A DNA stretch of 64,000 nucleotides, from positions 142,661 through 206,660 of the forward strand of contig QUKC01000004.1 in NCBI GenBank assembly GCA_003481005.1, written 5' to 3'. Every line of letters starts with the position of its first letter. The first letter of the stretch is position 1. Below are positions 1 to 8,380 of this stretch, piece by piece. Origin of the DNA: Firmicutes bacterium TM09-10. GTDB taxonomy: Bacteria; Bacillota; Clostridia; Lachnospirales; Lachnospiraceae. Under the pieces are notes generated by a model. That model saw nothing but the letters and a program-made list of their open reading frames with translations. It did not search any database and was not told the origin of the DNA. Made by a program: the position numbers and the translations under genes.

Positions 1-294
1 GCAAAGGATTACATCGTTAATCAGGCGGGAAAAAAGAGCAAACGCGTGTTGGAACAGGATCTGATCGCAAGAGGCGTTTCGAGGAATGAAATAGAAGCAG
101 CATTTGCAGAAGCGGCAGAAAAGGGGGATGGACCGGACGAACTTGCGCTCGCGCGGATGTGGCTTGCCAAAAAGCGTTACGATCCTGCGCAGGCAGACTT
201 TGCAGAGAAGCGGAAAGCGGCGGCTTTTCTGTCTCGCAAGGGCATTCGCGCGGAAACCATCAGAAAAGCCATGGAGCTGGCGGGTGAACGATAA
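1..294 (+). CDS. recX: Regulatory protein RecX, C-terminal part (5' end outside window)
   Basis: The reading frame is open from base 1, so the gene begins upstream of the window; about 97 C-terminal residues are visible. The helical, Lys/Glu/Arg-rich sequence with the pattern L-x-x-R-G-V-S-x-x-x-I (residues LIARGVSRNEIEAAF) and a second similar block (LSRKGIRAETIRKAM) matches the tandem three-helix repeats of RecX. RecX binds RecA filaments and limits recombinase activity in the cytoplasm. The gene lies just before rny, and recA-recX-rny is a common order in Clostridia, so recA probably lies upstream. The assignment rests on repeat pattern and synteny; the N-terminus is not visible. Confidence 0.75.
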   Translation, partial: AKDYIVNQAGKKSKRVLEQDLIARGVSRNEIEAAFAEAAEKGDGPDELALARMWLAKKRYDPAQADFAEKRKAAAFLSRKGIRAETIRKAMELAGER

Positions 295-334
295 CTACAG
301 GGGCACCGATTTGTGCAGAATGGCACGGAATTAC

Positions 335-363
335 TTGACATCTGTGGTGGAATTGTATAAAAT
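335..363 (+). promoter_or_regulatory. Promoter of rny
   Basis: TTGACA at 335-340 and TAAAAT at 358-363 are separated by 17 bp, a near-consensus housekeeping promoter between recX and rny. It gives rny its own start despite the short 160-bp gap. Confidence 0.7.
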
Positions 364-454
364 TGAGATGTTGTAAAATTGTTTATAAGAATGGGAATGA
401 ACATTCTATAACTGATATTGCACAATGAAAATTAAATAAGGAGGTGCTCCTGGA

Positions 455-2005
455 ATGATGGTGCCAATCGTTATAACAGCAATTGTTACCCTGCTGATTG
501 CTGTTCCGGTTACCGCACTGATCGCCTCTGCGCAATGTAAAAAGGGAATTGAGCAGAAGATCGGCAATGCGGATGACAAAGCCAGAGAAATCATTGATGA
601 AGCGTTAAAGACTGCAGAAGCGAAGAAACGGGAAGGACTGCTGGAGGTGAAGGAGGAATCCATTCGTACCAAGAACGAACTGGATCGCGAGATCAAGGAA
701 CGCAGAGCCGAGGTTACCCGGTACGAACGCCGCGTGCAGCAGAAGGAAGAGAACATCGACAAGAAGACCGATGCGATCGAGAAGAAAGAAGCTTATCTGG
801 CGAAGCGGGAAGAGGAGATGCGGAAGCAGAAGGAAGAGATTTCCCGATTGAACGAGCAGCGTGTCCAGGAACTGGAAAGAATCTCTGGTTTGACCTCCGA
901 CCAGGCAAAGGAATATTTGCTGAAAATTGTTGAAGATGATGTGAAGCATGAATCGGCCAAGATGATCAAGGAAATGGAACATCGGGCCAAAGAGGAAGCT
1001 GACAAGAAAGCGAAAGAATATGTGGTCAATGCGATTCAGAAATGTGCTGCAGATCATGTATCCGAAGCGACGATTTCTGTCGTACAGCTTCCCAGCGATG
1101 AAATGAAGGGGCGTATCATCGGACGGGAAGGACGTAATATCCGTACCCTTGAAACCCTGACCGGCGTTGATCTGATTATCGACGACACACCGGAAGCAGT
1201 TGTGCTTTCCGGCTTCGATCCGATCCGCAGAGAGGTTGCGCGGATTGCACTGGAGAAGCTGATTGTAGATGGACGTATCCATCCTGCCAGAATCGAAGAG
1301 ATGGTAGAAAAGGCACAGCGTGAAGTAGAGACAATGATTAAAGAAGAGGGCGAGGCCGCTGTACTGGAAGTCGGCGTACACGGTATTCATCCGGAACTTG
1401 TCAGACTGTTAGGTAAGATGAAATTCAGGACGAGCTACGGTCAGAACGCATTGAAGCATTCGATCGAGGTAGCACATCTGTCCGGTCTGCTTGCTGCAGA
1501 GCTGGGACTGGATGTCCGTCTTGCAAAACGTGCAGGTCTGCTGCATGATATCGGTAAGGCAGTGGATCACGAAATGGAAGGCTCTCATATTCAGCTGGGC
1601 GCTGAGCTCTGTCGGAAATACAAAGAGTCCGCGACAGTCATCAATGCGGTGGAATCCCACCACGGCGATGTAGAGCCGACCTCTCTGATTGCCTGTATCG
1701 TACAGGCTGCTGATACAATTTCTGCAGCTCGTCCGGGTGCAAGAAGAGAGACGCTGGAAACCTATACCAGCAGACTGAAACAATTAGAAGACATTTCCAA
1801 CAATTTCAAAGGTGTAGATAAATCCTTTGCCATTCAGGCGGGCAGAGAGGTTCGGGTTATGGTAGTTCCTGAGCAGATTTCCGATGCGGATATGGTACTC
1901 CTGGCACGGGATATTTCCAAGCAGATCGAAGCAGAGCTGGAATATCCGGGACAGATCAAGGTCAATGTGATCAGAGAGAGCCGCGTAACGGACTACGCGA
2001 AATAA
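455..2005 (+). CDS. rny: Ribonuclease Y
   Basis: Membrane-anchored endoribonuclease that starts mRNA decay. The 516-residue protein has an N-terminal hydrophobic helix (about 1-25), a long charged coiled coil (about 30-190), a KH RNA-binding domain with [12 protein letters not shown] near residue 220, and an HD metal-phosphohydrolase domain with H-D at residue 364 (LLHDIGKA). Length and order match RNase Y of Firmicutes. An AAGGAGGTG ribosome site lies just upstream; the next codon but one is also ATG, so the start could be 458. A strong terminator follows, so the gene is monocistronic. Confidence 0.97.
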   Translation: MMVPIVITAIVTLLIAVPVTALIASAQCKKGIEQKIGNADDKAREIIDEALKTAEAKKREGLLEVKEESIRTKNELDREIKERRAEVTRYERRVQQKEENIDKKTDAIEKKEAYLAKREEEMRKQKEEISRLNEQRVQELERISGLTSDQAKEYLLKIVEDDVKHESAKMIKEMEHRAKEEADKKAKEYVVNAIQKCAADHVSEATISVVQLPSDEMKGRIIGREGRNIRTLETLTGVDLIIDDTPEAVVLSGFDPIRREVARIALEKLIVDGRIHPARIEEMVEKAQREVETMIKEEGEAAVLEVGVHGIHPELVRLLGKMKFRTSYGQNALKHSIEVAHLSGLLAAELGLDVRLAKRAGLLHDIGKAVDHEMEGSHIQLGAELCRKYKESATVINAVESHHGDVEPTSLIACIVQAADTISAARPGARRETLETYTSRLKQLEDISNNFKGVDKSFAIQAGREVRVMVVPEQISDADMVLLARDISKQIEAELEYPGQIKVNVIRESRVTDYAK

Positions 2006-2017
2006 GTAACGCGAAAA

Positions 2018-2068
2018 GGCGCGAAACCTATGTAAATATATTATTTACAAGGCTTCGCGTTTTTTTTA
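2018..2068 (+). terminator. Rho-independent terminator of rny
   Basis: CGCGAA (2020-2025) pairs with TTCGCG (2054-2059), with an inner TGTAAATA/TATTTACA stem, followed by a run of eight T. Confidence 0.9.
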
Positions 2069-2148
2069 TTATATTGATATAGGATAATACTAGGCATCAA
2101 AGTCGGAGCTTTTGCCCGACCTCATAGGATCAAAAAGGGTGATGTGTT

Positions 2149-3711
2149 ATGAAAAAACTGGGAAAGCTTCTCCGTAATCTATTGATTGTCTGCGGCGTGC
2201 TGTTTATCATCGTTCTGCTTTTGCCGGATGACGAAGAAATGTCTGCAAATCAGGAACAGACGGGCGTAGAGACGACGGCAGGTGCAGAGCATGTGGCGGG
2301 TACAGCGGAAAATTCCTTTCCGGAAGATATGGTAAAGGAGAAACAGACAGAGATAAAAGGCGATGGAAAGGACCAAGCGACCGTGTTTGTCTATATGAAC
2401 GGTTCGGATCTGGAATCGGAGGACGGAGAGGCGACGGAGGATCTTTGTGAGATGCTTGCGGCGAACATCAGCAGCCAGGTCAATGTCCTCGTGGAAACGG
2501 TCGGCACAAAAAGCTGGTCAAAAAGGCTTGGGATTGCCTCCGACCACACGCAGCGCTATAAGGTGGAAGCCGGGAACCTGGTGCTTGTGGATGACAGCCT
2601 CGGACAGCTGGATTGTACATCGCCGGATACGCTTGCAGATTTTATTTCCTGGGGCGCAGAAAATTATCCGGCAAACCGTTATATCTTGATTTTCTGGGAT
2701 CACGGCGCAGGACCGGTATACGGCTTTGGATATGACGAACACCAGTCGGAGGATTCGGTGCTTACGATCGATGAGATCCAGACGGCAATCCGCCAGAGCG
2801 GGATTTACTTTGATATCGTCGGCATGGACAGCTGCATTATGTCTTCGTTAGAGCTTTGCTGTGCCATGTACAATTATTGCGATTACATGATTCTGTCGGA
2901 GGATTTTGAATCCGGCTACGGCTGGTCGTACACGGGATGGCTGAACGCCCTGTCGGAGAACACTAGCATTTCCTCCGAGGAGCTTGGGAAAATCATCGTG
3001 GATGACATGATCGCAGATAATGAAGAAAACGGCGAGGGGTCTTCCACGCTGGCGCTGATCGACGAATCCTACATGAAGGTGCTCTATACCGCGTGGGCTG
3101 ATTTTGCCTATGCAAACGAGCCTGCGCTGCTAGGGGAAAATTACAGTATGCACGTCCGGGGCGGCAGGCGCGCTCATCCTGTTTTGCGGGGAAAAGGGCT
3201 GTTTGATTTTCTGTTTGACGAGGATGGAGATTATTCCATGTCAGACTATTATATAACGGATATCATGGCAGTAGCGCAGAATATCGAATCCAAAGAGACA
3301 GAGGCACTGGCGGCTGCGGTAAACCTTTCCATCTGCTATTTTAATTGTACGGACGACGAGGTTGGAATGACTGGACTGTCTGTCACGCTGCCTTATGGGG
3401 ATTCTGAGTTTTATGGATATCTCTATCCGGTTTTTACCGGTGTGGGGATGGACGCCGACTATGTCGGCTGGCTGGAAAAATTCGTCTATGCCGAGGGTTA
3501 TAACGATTACTATGATTATGAATCGTGGTATGAGGACGACTGGGAAGGCTGGGACGACTATGAAGACGACTGGGATTGGATCGACTGGCTGTTCTTTGAG
3601 GATGACGACTATTGGGAGGATGACAGCTGGAACGAATGGGGAAGCGATCAGTCCTGGGCAGAGTTTGGAAACGGCAGGTCAGATTGCATGAGAAAGCAGA
3701 TTGCATGCTAA
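2149..3711 (+). CDS. Clostripain-family (C11) cysteine peptidase with acidic/aromatic C-terminal tail
   Basis: Exported or membrane-anchored cysteine protease of 520 residues. An N-terminal hydrophobic helix (about 8-26) follows a KKLGK basic start and acts as signal or anchor. The C11 catalytic pair is visible: His185 in WDHGAG and Cys229 in GMDSC. Family members cleave after Arg or Lys. Residues about 450-510 form an extreme tail of Asp, Glu, Trp and Tyr that is not part of the protease fold and has no obvious homologue known to me. The gene has its own ribosome site (AGGGTGATG) and lies between the rny terminator and a zinc-ribbon gene 37 bp downstream. Function of the tail is unknown; cation binding or surface binding is a guess. 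Confidence 0.85.
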   Translation: MKKLGKLLRNLLIVCGVLFIIVLLLPDDEEMSANQEQTGVETTAGAEHVAGTAENSFPEDMVKEKQTEIKGDGKDQATVFVYMNGSDLESEDGEATEDLCEMLAANISSQVNVLVETVGTKSWSKRLGIASDHTQRYKVEAGNLVLVDDSLGQLDCTSPDTLADFISWGAENYPANRYILIFWDHGAGPVYGFGYDEHQSEDSVLTIDEIQTAIRQSGIYFDIVGMDSCIMSSLELCCAMYNYCDYMILSEDFESGYGWSYTGWLNALSENTSISSEELGKIIVDDMIADNEENGEGSSTLALIDESYMKVLYTAWADFAYANEPALLGENYSMHVRGGRRAHPVLRGKGLFDFLFDEDGDYSMSDYYITDIMAVAQNIESKETEALAAAVNLSICYFNCTDDEVGMTGLSVTLPYGDSEFYGYLYPVFTGVGMDADYVGWLEKFVYAEGYNDYYDYESWYEDDWEGWDDYEDDWDWIDWLFFEDDDYWEDDSWNEWGSDQSWAEFGNGRSDCMRKQIAC

Positions 3712-3748
3712 AAGAATAAACAGTAAAAAATAAAAAGGAGGAGCTATC

Positions 3749-4405
3749 ATGGGAATTTTTTCAAACAGGGACAACAAAAAAGGGTATTGCGTGTTTTGTG
3801 GAAAGGAGCTGTCGGATGGAAAATGCACAGCCTGTGGGCGGGAAGCAAAAGAGGTGGTTTCACTTTCTTCCCTGAACTGGCAGAAGGTGCCGATGGAAGT
3901 GGCAGACGCCCTCGGGGAGCAGAAAAAACAGCTGTTCGGGAATCCTTTGTACACCGTAAAGGAAATGATCACAAACGGGGATCTTTTTATCGCAGATATT
4001 TATTTTGACGCGGTATATGAGGAAGAATTTGACCGTTCCGACGATGACGAAGGTAAGAGCGAGTATTCGTACTATGTACAGTTTTCTACCCCGGAGCTTG
4101 CCCCGTGCGACAGAGACTGCGAGACGTCGGCTGGTCAGTATGACAGGGTGGAGGAGCTGTTGAAAAACGGGCAGCACGAAGGAAAAATCCTGTGGGGACG
4201 AAAAAAGAAGTCCAACTATTATTACGCATTTGCTCCAAAGAATGGGGACATCACGGCGATGCTGGGAAAACGGCTGCTGGAAAACTTTATCTGTTACGGA
4301 GAGAGCACGGAAAAACGCAAGCTGGCACCCAAGGGCGGCGCTGGAAATACCACCTATGATAAGGTATTCGACGCGATCTGGGACAATACGATCGGAAAGC
4401 TTTAA
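3749..4405 (+). CDS. Zinc-ribbon protein of unknown function
   Basis: A 218-residue protein with an N-terminal zinc ribbon: CVFCGKEL and CTACGRE form the two CxxC knuckles at about residues 13-31. The rest is a soluble alpha/beta-like region without a motif I recognise, with a very acidic patch near residue 95. AAAGGAGGAGC precedes the ATG. It follows the C11 protease by 37 bp with no terminator visible between, so the two may be co-transcribed. No membrane segment is evident. It could be a nucleic-acid or protein adaptor, but the sequence does not say which. Confidence 0.7.
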   Translation: MGIFSNRDNKKGYCVFCGKELSDGKCTACGREAKEVVSLSSLNWQKVPMEVADALGEQKKQLFGNPLYTVKEMITNGDLFIADIYFDAVYEEEFDRSDDDEGKSEYSYYVQFSTPELAPCDRDCETSAGQYDRVEELLKNGQHEGKILWGRKKKSNYYYAFAPKNGDITAMLGKRLLENFICYGESTEKRKLAPKGGAGNTTYDKVFDAIWDNTIGKL

Positions 4406-4557
4406 CGGTTGATTTCTAAAATATCACGGCATATAATCAAAGCATCAGGAAATCAGATGTAAAGGCTGATTTGCCCCGGTAGAAAATATTTTAAGAAATG
4501 AGCATCTTGTACCTTGGACGGGTGGGATGCTTATTTCTATGCAGAGGAGAAGTCAAC

Positions 4558-5097
4558 ATGGCAGAGGAATTTAAACGGCTGGATCGAAAGCTGGTCTATC
4601 ACGGAACGATCATCGATTATTACAGGGACACCATTCAGGTTCCGAACGGGAACATCGCAGAATGGGATTTTATCGGGCATAAGGGCGCGGCTGCGGTCGT
4701 TCCTGTGCGAGAGGATGGAAAGCTTCTGATGGTGCGTCAGTGGCGCAATGCTCTCGACCGTTATACGCTGGAAATCCCGGCGGGCGGATTAAACGGCGCA
4801 GACGAGCCGCCGATGCTGGCTGCCGCGCGTGAGCTGGAAGAGGAGACGGGATATCATTCTGAAAATCTGACGCATCTTTTAAGTCTGCGGACGACCGTTG
4901 CGTTCTGCAATGAAAAGATCGAAATCTATGTTGCGCAGGATTTAAAGCCGACCCATCAGCATTTGGACGAGGATGAATTTATCGATGTCTATGCATATTC
5001 GGTCGATGAGCTGTGTGAAATGATCTATTCCGGAAAAATCGAGGACGGCAAGACAATCGCGGCAATCATGAGCTATAAGGCGAAATACGAAAAATAG
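4558..5097 (+). CDS. Nudix hydrolase, ADP-ribose pyrophosphatase type
   Basis: Cytoplasmic pyrophosphohydrolase of 179 residues, most like the ADP-ribose/NDP-sugar class. The Nudix box is complete (GGLNGADEPP..AARELEEETGY), giving the metal-binding REL-EE-G core. The ATG at 4558 is preferred because AGGAG lies 7 bp upstream; an in-frame ATG at 4498 has no ribosome site and would add residues not seen in the family. The EIPAGG just before the box is typical of ADP-ribose pyrophosphatases. A long hairpin downstream ends the unit. Confidence 0.9.
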   Translation: MAEEFKRLDRKLVYHGTIIDYYRDTIQVPNGNIAEWDFIGHKGAAAVVPVREDGKLLMVRQWRNALDRYTLEIPAGGLNGADEPPMLAAARELEEETGYHSENLTHLLSLRTTVAFCNEKIEIYVAQDLKPTHQHLDEDEFIDVYAYSVDELCEMIYSGKIEDGKTIAAIMSYKAKYEK

Positions 5098-5214
5098 CGC
5101 AGCACGGTACTGCATAGAAGCGCCAAGGGGTGCGTGATACCTTTCACAGTACCAATTGAAAAAAATGCAAAATTCCCCCAGCAGCCGCATAGATTACAAC
5201 GAGCGGATGCGCAG

Positions 5215-5260
5215 ACAGCGTCACGGTAGGTGCAGCAGTTCATGCCGTGACGCTGTTGTT
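5215..5260 (+). terminator. Long hairpin, probable terminator after the Nudix gene
   Basis: ACAGCGTCACGG (5215-5226) and CCGTGACGCTGT (5245-5256) form a perfect 12-bp stem, followed only by TGTTGTTAT, so termination may be weak. The rest of the 213-bp gap 5098-5310 shows nothing else I can support. Confidence 0.55.
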
Positions 5261-5310
5261 ATCTGTCGGCTTATGCCGGCGCTGTTAAAAATATAAAAAC
5301 GGGGAATGCG

Positions 5311-5859
5311 ATGTCTTTTTGGAAACGGTTCGGGCAGCAGGAAAAGAGATTGGGGGCGGTGCTTCTTCTGGCGGGATTTCTGGCGGGAATCGCCTGCGTG
5401 TGCTTTTTTCCGGGGCTGTTTGTGCAAAATCCGGGCTTTCTGGATACGGATACGCTGTCGGGAATTTCAGAATGGAATAGGAACCGGACGGGATTGTTTT
5501 TATACTGCCTGCAAAAAAGGCTTGGGATAACAGTTCTGTTCGTGTTGCTTGCACTCTCTGGGGCAGGGATGATCTGTCTGATTGTGCTTGCAGTAGGGAG
5601 CGGACTGGCGGCAGGGATGATCCTGACGGTGCTGTCGCTGCGCTATGGAATCCGAGGGAGCTTCTTTTTCCTGGCGGCGCTGGTTCCACAACAGGCGGTG
5701 CTGGTTCCGGGCTACTGTATGCTGCTGGAATGGTGCCTGCACAAAAAAGCTGCGTCGGGCGTGTGGATTTCCCTGGCGGTGATTGGAATCGGCTGTGCGG
5801 TAGAAGGGTATGTCAATCCATTTATTTTAAAAGCCGTGATGCGTCTGTTTTGGGGATAG
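5311..5859 (+). CDS. spoIIM: Stage II sporulation protein M
   Basis: Integral membrane protein of 182 residues with about five hydrophobic segments (near 20-40, 72-95, 96-115, 120-150 and 155-180). SpoIIM works with SpoIID and SpoIIP in the septal peptidoglycan degradation that drives forespore engulfment. The segment GIRGSFFFLAALVPQQ matches the conserved G-x-x-G-x-x-F...P-Q-x SpoIIM signature. xerD lies next, the same neighbourhood as in Bacillus (spoIIM near ripX). Start ATG follows GGGGAATGCG. Good evidence that the organism sporulates. Confidence 0.85.
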   Translation: MSFWKRFGQQEKRLGAVLLLAGFLAGIACVCFFPGLFVQNPGFLDTDTLSGISEWNRNRTGLFLYCLQKRLGITVLFVLLALSGAGMICLIVLAVGSGLAAGMILTVLSLRYGIRGSFFFLAALVPQQAVLVPGYCMLLEWCLHKKAASGVWISLAVIGIGCAVEGYVNPFILKAVMRLFWG

Positions 5860-5971
5860 GAGACACAAAATGTCAAATCAAGATATGGTGGAACTGGTAT
5901 TTCCCGTACCGCTATCTGGTATTACCTGAAAATATGCCGAAAAATCGCCTGAAAATGCGGAAATTTCAACA

Positions 5972-6000
5972 TTGCTTTTCTGAAATTCATTGTATATAAT
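5972..6000 (+). promoter_or_regulatory. Promoter of xerD
   Basis: TTGCTT (5972-5977) and a perfect TATAAT (5995-6000) with 17-bp spacing, about 45 bp before the xerD start. Confidence 0.75.
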
Positions 6001-6044
6001 GATTCCACACGATCGATACGGTCAAAAGAAGGGAAAGCAGAGGG

Positions 6045-6923
6045 ATGGAAGCACAGATTGAGTCATTTATTGAATATTGCCATAATGTAAAAGGAACCTC
6101 TCGGAATACGGAGCTTTCCTATCGGCGAGATCTGTATCAGCTGGCAGATTTTCTGCGTGCCCAATATCAGATGACCAGGGTAGAGGATCTGACTGCGACG
6201 GCATTGTATGGTTATATCCGTTTTCTGGAAAAAAAGCAGAGAAAAGCTGCGACGATTTCCCGCAATATTGCATCGATTCGGGCATTTTGCCATTATCTGG
6301 TGCGGGAGGGCGTGCTGATGATGGATGTGTCGGAGACGCTCAAAGCCCCTCGGGTGGAAAAGAAGCTGCCCGGCGTGCTGAGTCCGGAAGAGGTGGAACG
6401 ACTGATGGATGCGGTGCAGGGAACGAGTCCGAAGGAGCTTCGGGACAAAGCGATGCTGGAGCTTTTGTATGCAACCGGTATCCGGGTATCGGAGCTGATC
6501 GGTCTGAAGCTTTCGGATGTAAATTTAACACTGTCCTTTTTGTTCTGTATGGAACAAAACCGCCAGCGTACGGTTTTGTTTGGAAATAAAGCGAAAGCAG
6601 CGCTGGAAGCGTATCTGCAGCATGGCAGACAGGCTCTGGTAGCGGAGGAAACGCAGCAGGCACTGTTTGTCAACTGCGCAGGAAAGCCGATGAGCCGTCA
6701 GGGCTTCTGGAAGCTGCTAAAAGGCTATGCGCAGCGCGCGGGAATCACGGAAGAGGTCACGCCGCATACTTTGCGTCACTGCTTTGCGGCACATCTGGTT
6801 GCAAACGGCACAAACCTGCAGAGCGTGCAGGAAATGCTCGGACATGCCGACATCTCCACGACGCAGATCTATATCAATGTGAATCAGGAACAAATCCGGG
6901 AAGAAAAAAGGCTCATCCGTTAG
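6045..6923 (+). CDS. xerD: Tyrosine recombinase XerD, catalytic lysine position changed
   Basis: Site-specific recombinase of the XerC/D type that resolves chromosome dimers at dif; 292 residues, normal length. The N-terminal core-binding domain spans about 1-85. In the catalytic domain the residues are Arg147 (TGIRVSEL), His241 and Arg244 (HTLRH), His267 (LGHADIS) and nucleophile Tyr276. The beta-hairpin that in E. coli XerD carries Lys172 (GKGNKER) reads MEQNRQR here, placing Gln171 at the lysine position. Synteny with spoIIM supports a true XerD. Start ATG follows an AGAGGG ribosome site; a terminator overlaps the stop codon. Confidence 0.88.
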   Translation: MEAQIESFIEYCHNVKGTSRNTELSYRRDLYQLADFLRAQYQMTRVEDLTATALYGYIRFLEKKQRKAATISRNIASIRAFCHYLVREGVLMMDVSETLKAPRVEKKLPGVLSPEEVERLMDAVQGTSPKELRDKAMLELLYATGIRVSELIGLKLSDVNLTLSFLFCMEQNRQRTVLFGNKAKAALEAYLQHGRQALVAEETQQALFVNCAGKPMSRQGFWKLLKGYAQRAGITEEVTPHTLRHCFAAHLVANGTNLQSVQEMLGHADISTTQIYINVNQEQIREEKRLIR

Positions 6924-6937
6924 GGTGAGCCTTTTTA
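6905..6937 (+). terminator. Terminator overlapping the xerD stop codon
   Basis: AAAAAGGCTCA and TGAGCCTTTTT pair around a short loop that contains the TAG stop. It carries A and T runs on both sides, so it could also act on minus-strand transcripts from the DAHP synthase gene. Confidence 0.9.
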
Positions 6938-7014
6938 GACGAATGCATAATTTTATTTCTGCGGACAGAATATCTGTTGAGCCTGCAAGCTGCCGTTTTG
7001 AAGACAGGTGATAT

Positions 7015-8046
7015 TTAGTAATTCAGCTCCGCCAGATCGTAGATGAGACGCTCGGAAGCTTCCCAGCCGAGGCAGGCATCCGTGATGGACTTTCCATAAA
7101 CGCCGCCGCCAACCTTCTGGTTGCCTTCTTCGATATAGCTCTCGATCATAACGCCCTTGACGAAGTTGTGGATGTCGGGGCTTAAATGACGGCTGTGCAT
7201 CACCTCTTTGACGATTCGAACCTGCTGGTCAAACTGCTTATTGGAGTTGGAATGGTTGGAATCGATAATGCAGGCGGGGTTTTTTAAATCACGCTCGTTA
7301 TAAAGACCGAGCAGGATCTGCAGATCCTCGTAATGATAGTTGGGAATGTTGCGTCCGTGCTTGCTTGTCGCGCCGCGCAGGACGGTGTGGGCGAGGTCGT
7401 TGCCGTTTGTCTGCACTTCATAGCCGCGGTAGATGAATCTGTGCGGATGCTGTGCGGCATAAACGGAGTTCAGCATAACGGAGAAGTCACCACTGGTAGG
7501 GTTCTTCATGCCAGACGGAAGATCGAAGCCACTAACCGTCAGACGGTGCTGCTGATCCTCTACGCTGCGGGCGCCGATTGCCACATAGGACAGAATATCG
7601 GATACATAGCCCCAGTTTTCGGGATAGAGCATTTCATCGGCAGCGCTGAGGCCGGTTTCGGACAGCGCACGGATGTGCATATGGCGCATCGCGATCAGAC
7701 CGTGCAGGAAATCCTCTTTTTTTTCAGGGTCGGGCTGATGAACAATACCCTTGTAGCCGTCGCCGGTGGTACGGGGCTTATTGGTGTAAATTCTCGGAAT
7801 CAGGATCAGGCGGTCGGATACCTTGTCGTTGACTTTTGCAAGACGGTGGATATAATCGCAGACCGCATCCTCGTTATCTGCAGAGCAGGGACCGATGATG
7901 ACTAACAGCTTGTCGCTTTTGCCGGTGAGGACGTCGCGGATTTCAGCGTCACGCTTCTGCTTGATTGGAACCAGAGAATCCGGAACCGGATACTGCTCCC
8001 GGATTTCATCGGGAGTAGGAAGTTTTCTGATATAATCGAAACTCAT
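7015..8046 (-). CDS. 3-deoxy-7-phosphoheptulonate (DAHP) synthase, AroF/G/H class
   Basis: First enzyme of the shikimate pathway: condenses phosphoenolpyruvate and erythrose 4-phosphate. The 343-residue protein has the class I-alpha signatures: VIGPCSADNE near residue 55, PRIYTNKPRTTGDGYKG, and the C-terminal SNHSNSNKQ block. The start is the ATG at 8044-8046, preceded by GAAGGAGAAAAGTC; a longer frame to 8157 would run through the promoter and is rejected. The gene stands alone with its own promoter. Which aromatic amino acid inhibits it cannot be read from sequence. Confidence 0.93.
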   Translation of the reverse strand: MSFDYIRKLPTPDEIREQYPVPDSLVPIKQKRDAEIRDVLTGKSDKLLVIIGPCSADNEDAVCDYIHRLAKVNDKVSDRLILIPRIYTNKPRTTGDGYKGIVHQPDPEKKEDFLHGLIAMRHMHIRALSETGLSAADEMLYPENWGYVSDILSYVAIGARSVEDQQHRLTVSGFDLPSGMKNPTSGDFSVMLNSVYAAQHPHRFIYRGYEVQTNGNDLAHTVLRGATSKHGRNIPNYHYEDLQILLGLYNERDLKNPACIIDSNHSNSNKQFDQQVRIVKEVMHSRHLSPDIHNFVKGVMIESYIEEGNQKVGGGVYGKSITDACLGWEASERLIYDLAELNY

Positions 8047-8128
8047 GACTTTTCTCCTTCGCAGGCGGTGCCGATGAAGCACCATTCTCTTTCCGGCTGC
8101 ATATTTATGCAGAACGGAAGCGGTTTTC

Positions 8129-8157
8129 ATTATAGTATAGGAAAAACGCAGGCGCAA
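8129..8157 (-). promoter_or_regulatory. Promoter of DAHP synthase gene
   Basis: On the minus strand TTGCGC (8157-8152) and TATAAT (8134-8129) are 17 bp apart. Transcription would start near 8122, leaving a ~75-nt leader. Confidence 0.75.
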
Positions 8158-8176
8158 GCCAATTTTATGATTTCGT

Positions 8177-8355
8177 ACCAGTTTCCATGTAGCTTTCCGC
8201 GGGCAGATTTCATGCTCGCATGAAAATCTGCTTACGGAAAGCTACAGAGGGAGCGCCGCTTTATGAGCAAAAATAGCTGCAAAGCAGCGGAGAGCATCGA
8301 AGATGCGGTTTTGCGAATGGCGCGGGAAACTGTGCAAATAGCGCGGGAAACTGGT
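8177..8355 (+). repeat. Palindrome-bounded repeat, family 2, copy A
   Basis: Bounded by a perfect 10-bp inverted repeat, ACCAGTTTCC (8177-8186) and GGAAACTGGT (8346-8355). Inside is a long hairpin (outer stem GTAGCTTTCCG/CGGAAAGCTAC, inner stem around CAGATTTCATG) and then a conserved ~85-bp 3' segment shared with copies at 20361 and 55332. A second GGAAACTG at 8326 suggests a small tandem duplication at the right end. It fills most of the 334-bp gap 8047-8380. Confidence 0.8.
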
Positions 8356-8380
8356 TGCTGATGCGCGAAAAACAGTCAAT

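Noticed and set aside
4498..4557. Longer N-terminus for the Nudix hydrolase
   Set aside because: The ATG at 4498 lacks a ribosome site and AGGAG is correctly placed for 4558.
6045..6923. The tyrosine recombinase as an integrase of a mobile element
   Set aside because: Size, XerD-like sequence and the spoIIM neighbour fit the housekeeping recombinase; no phage or conjugation genes or att repeats are near.
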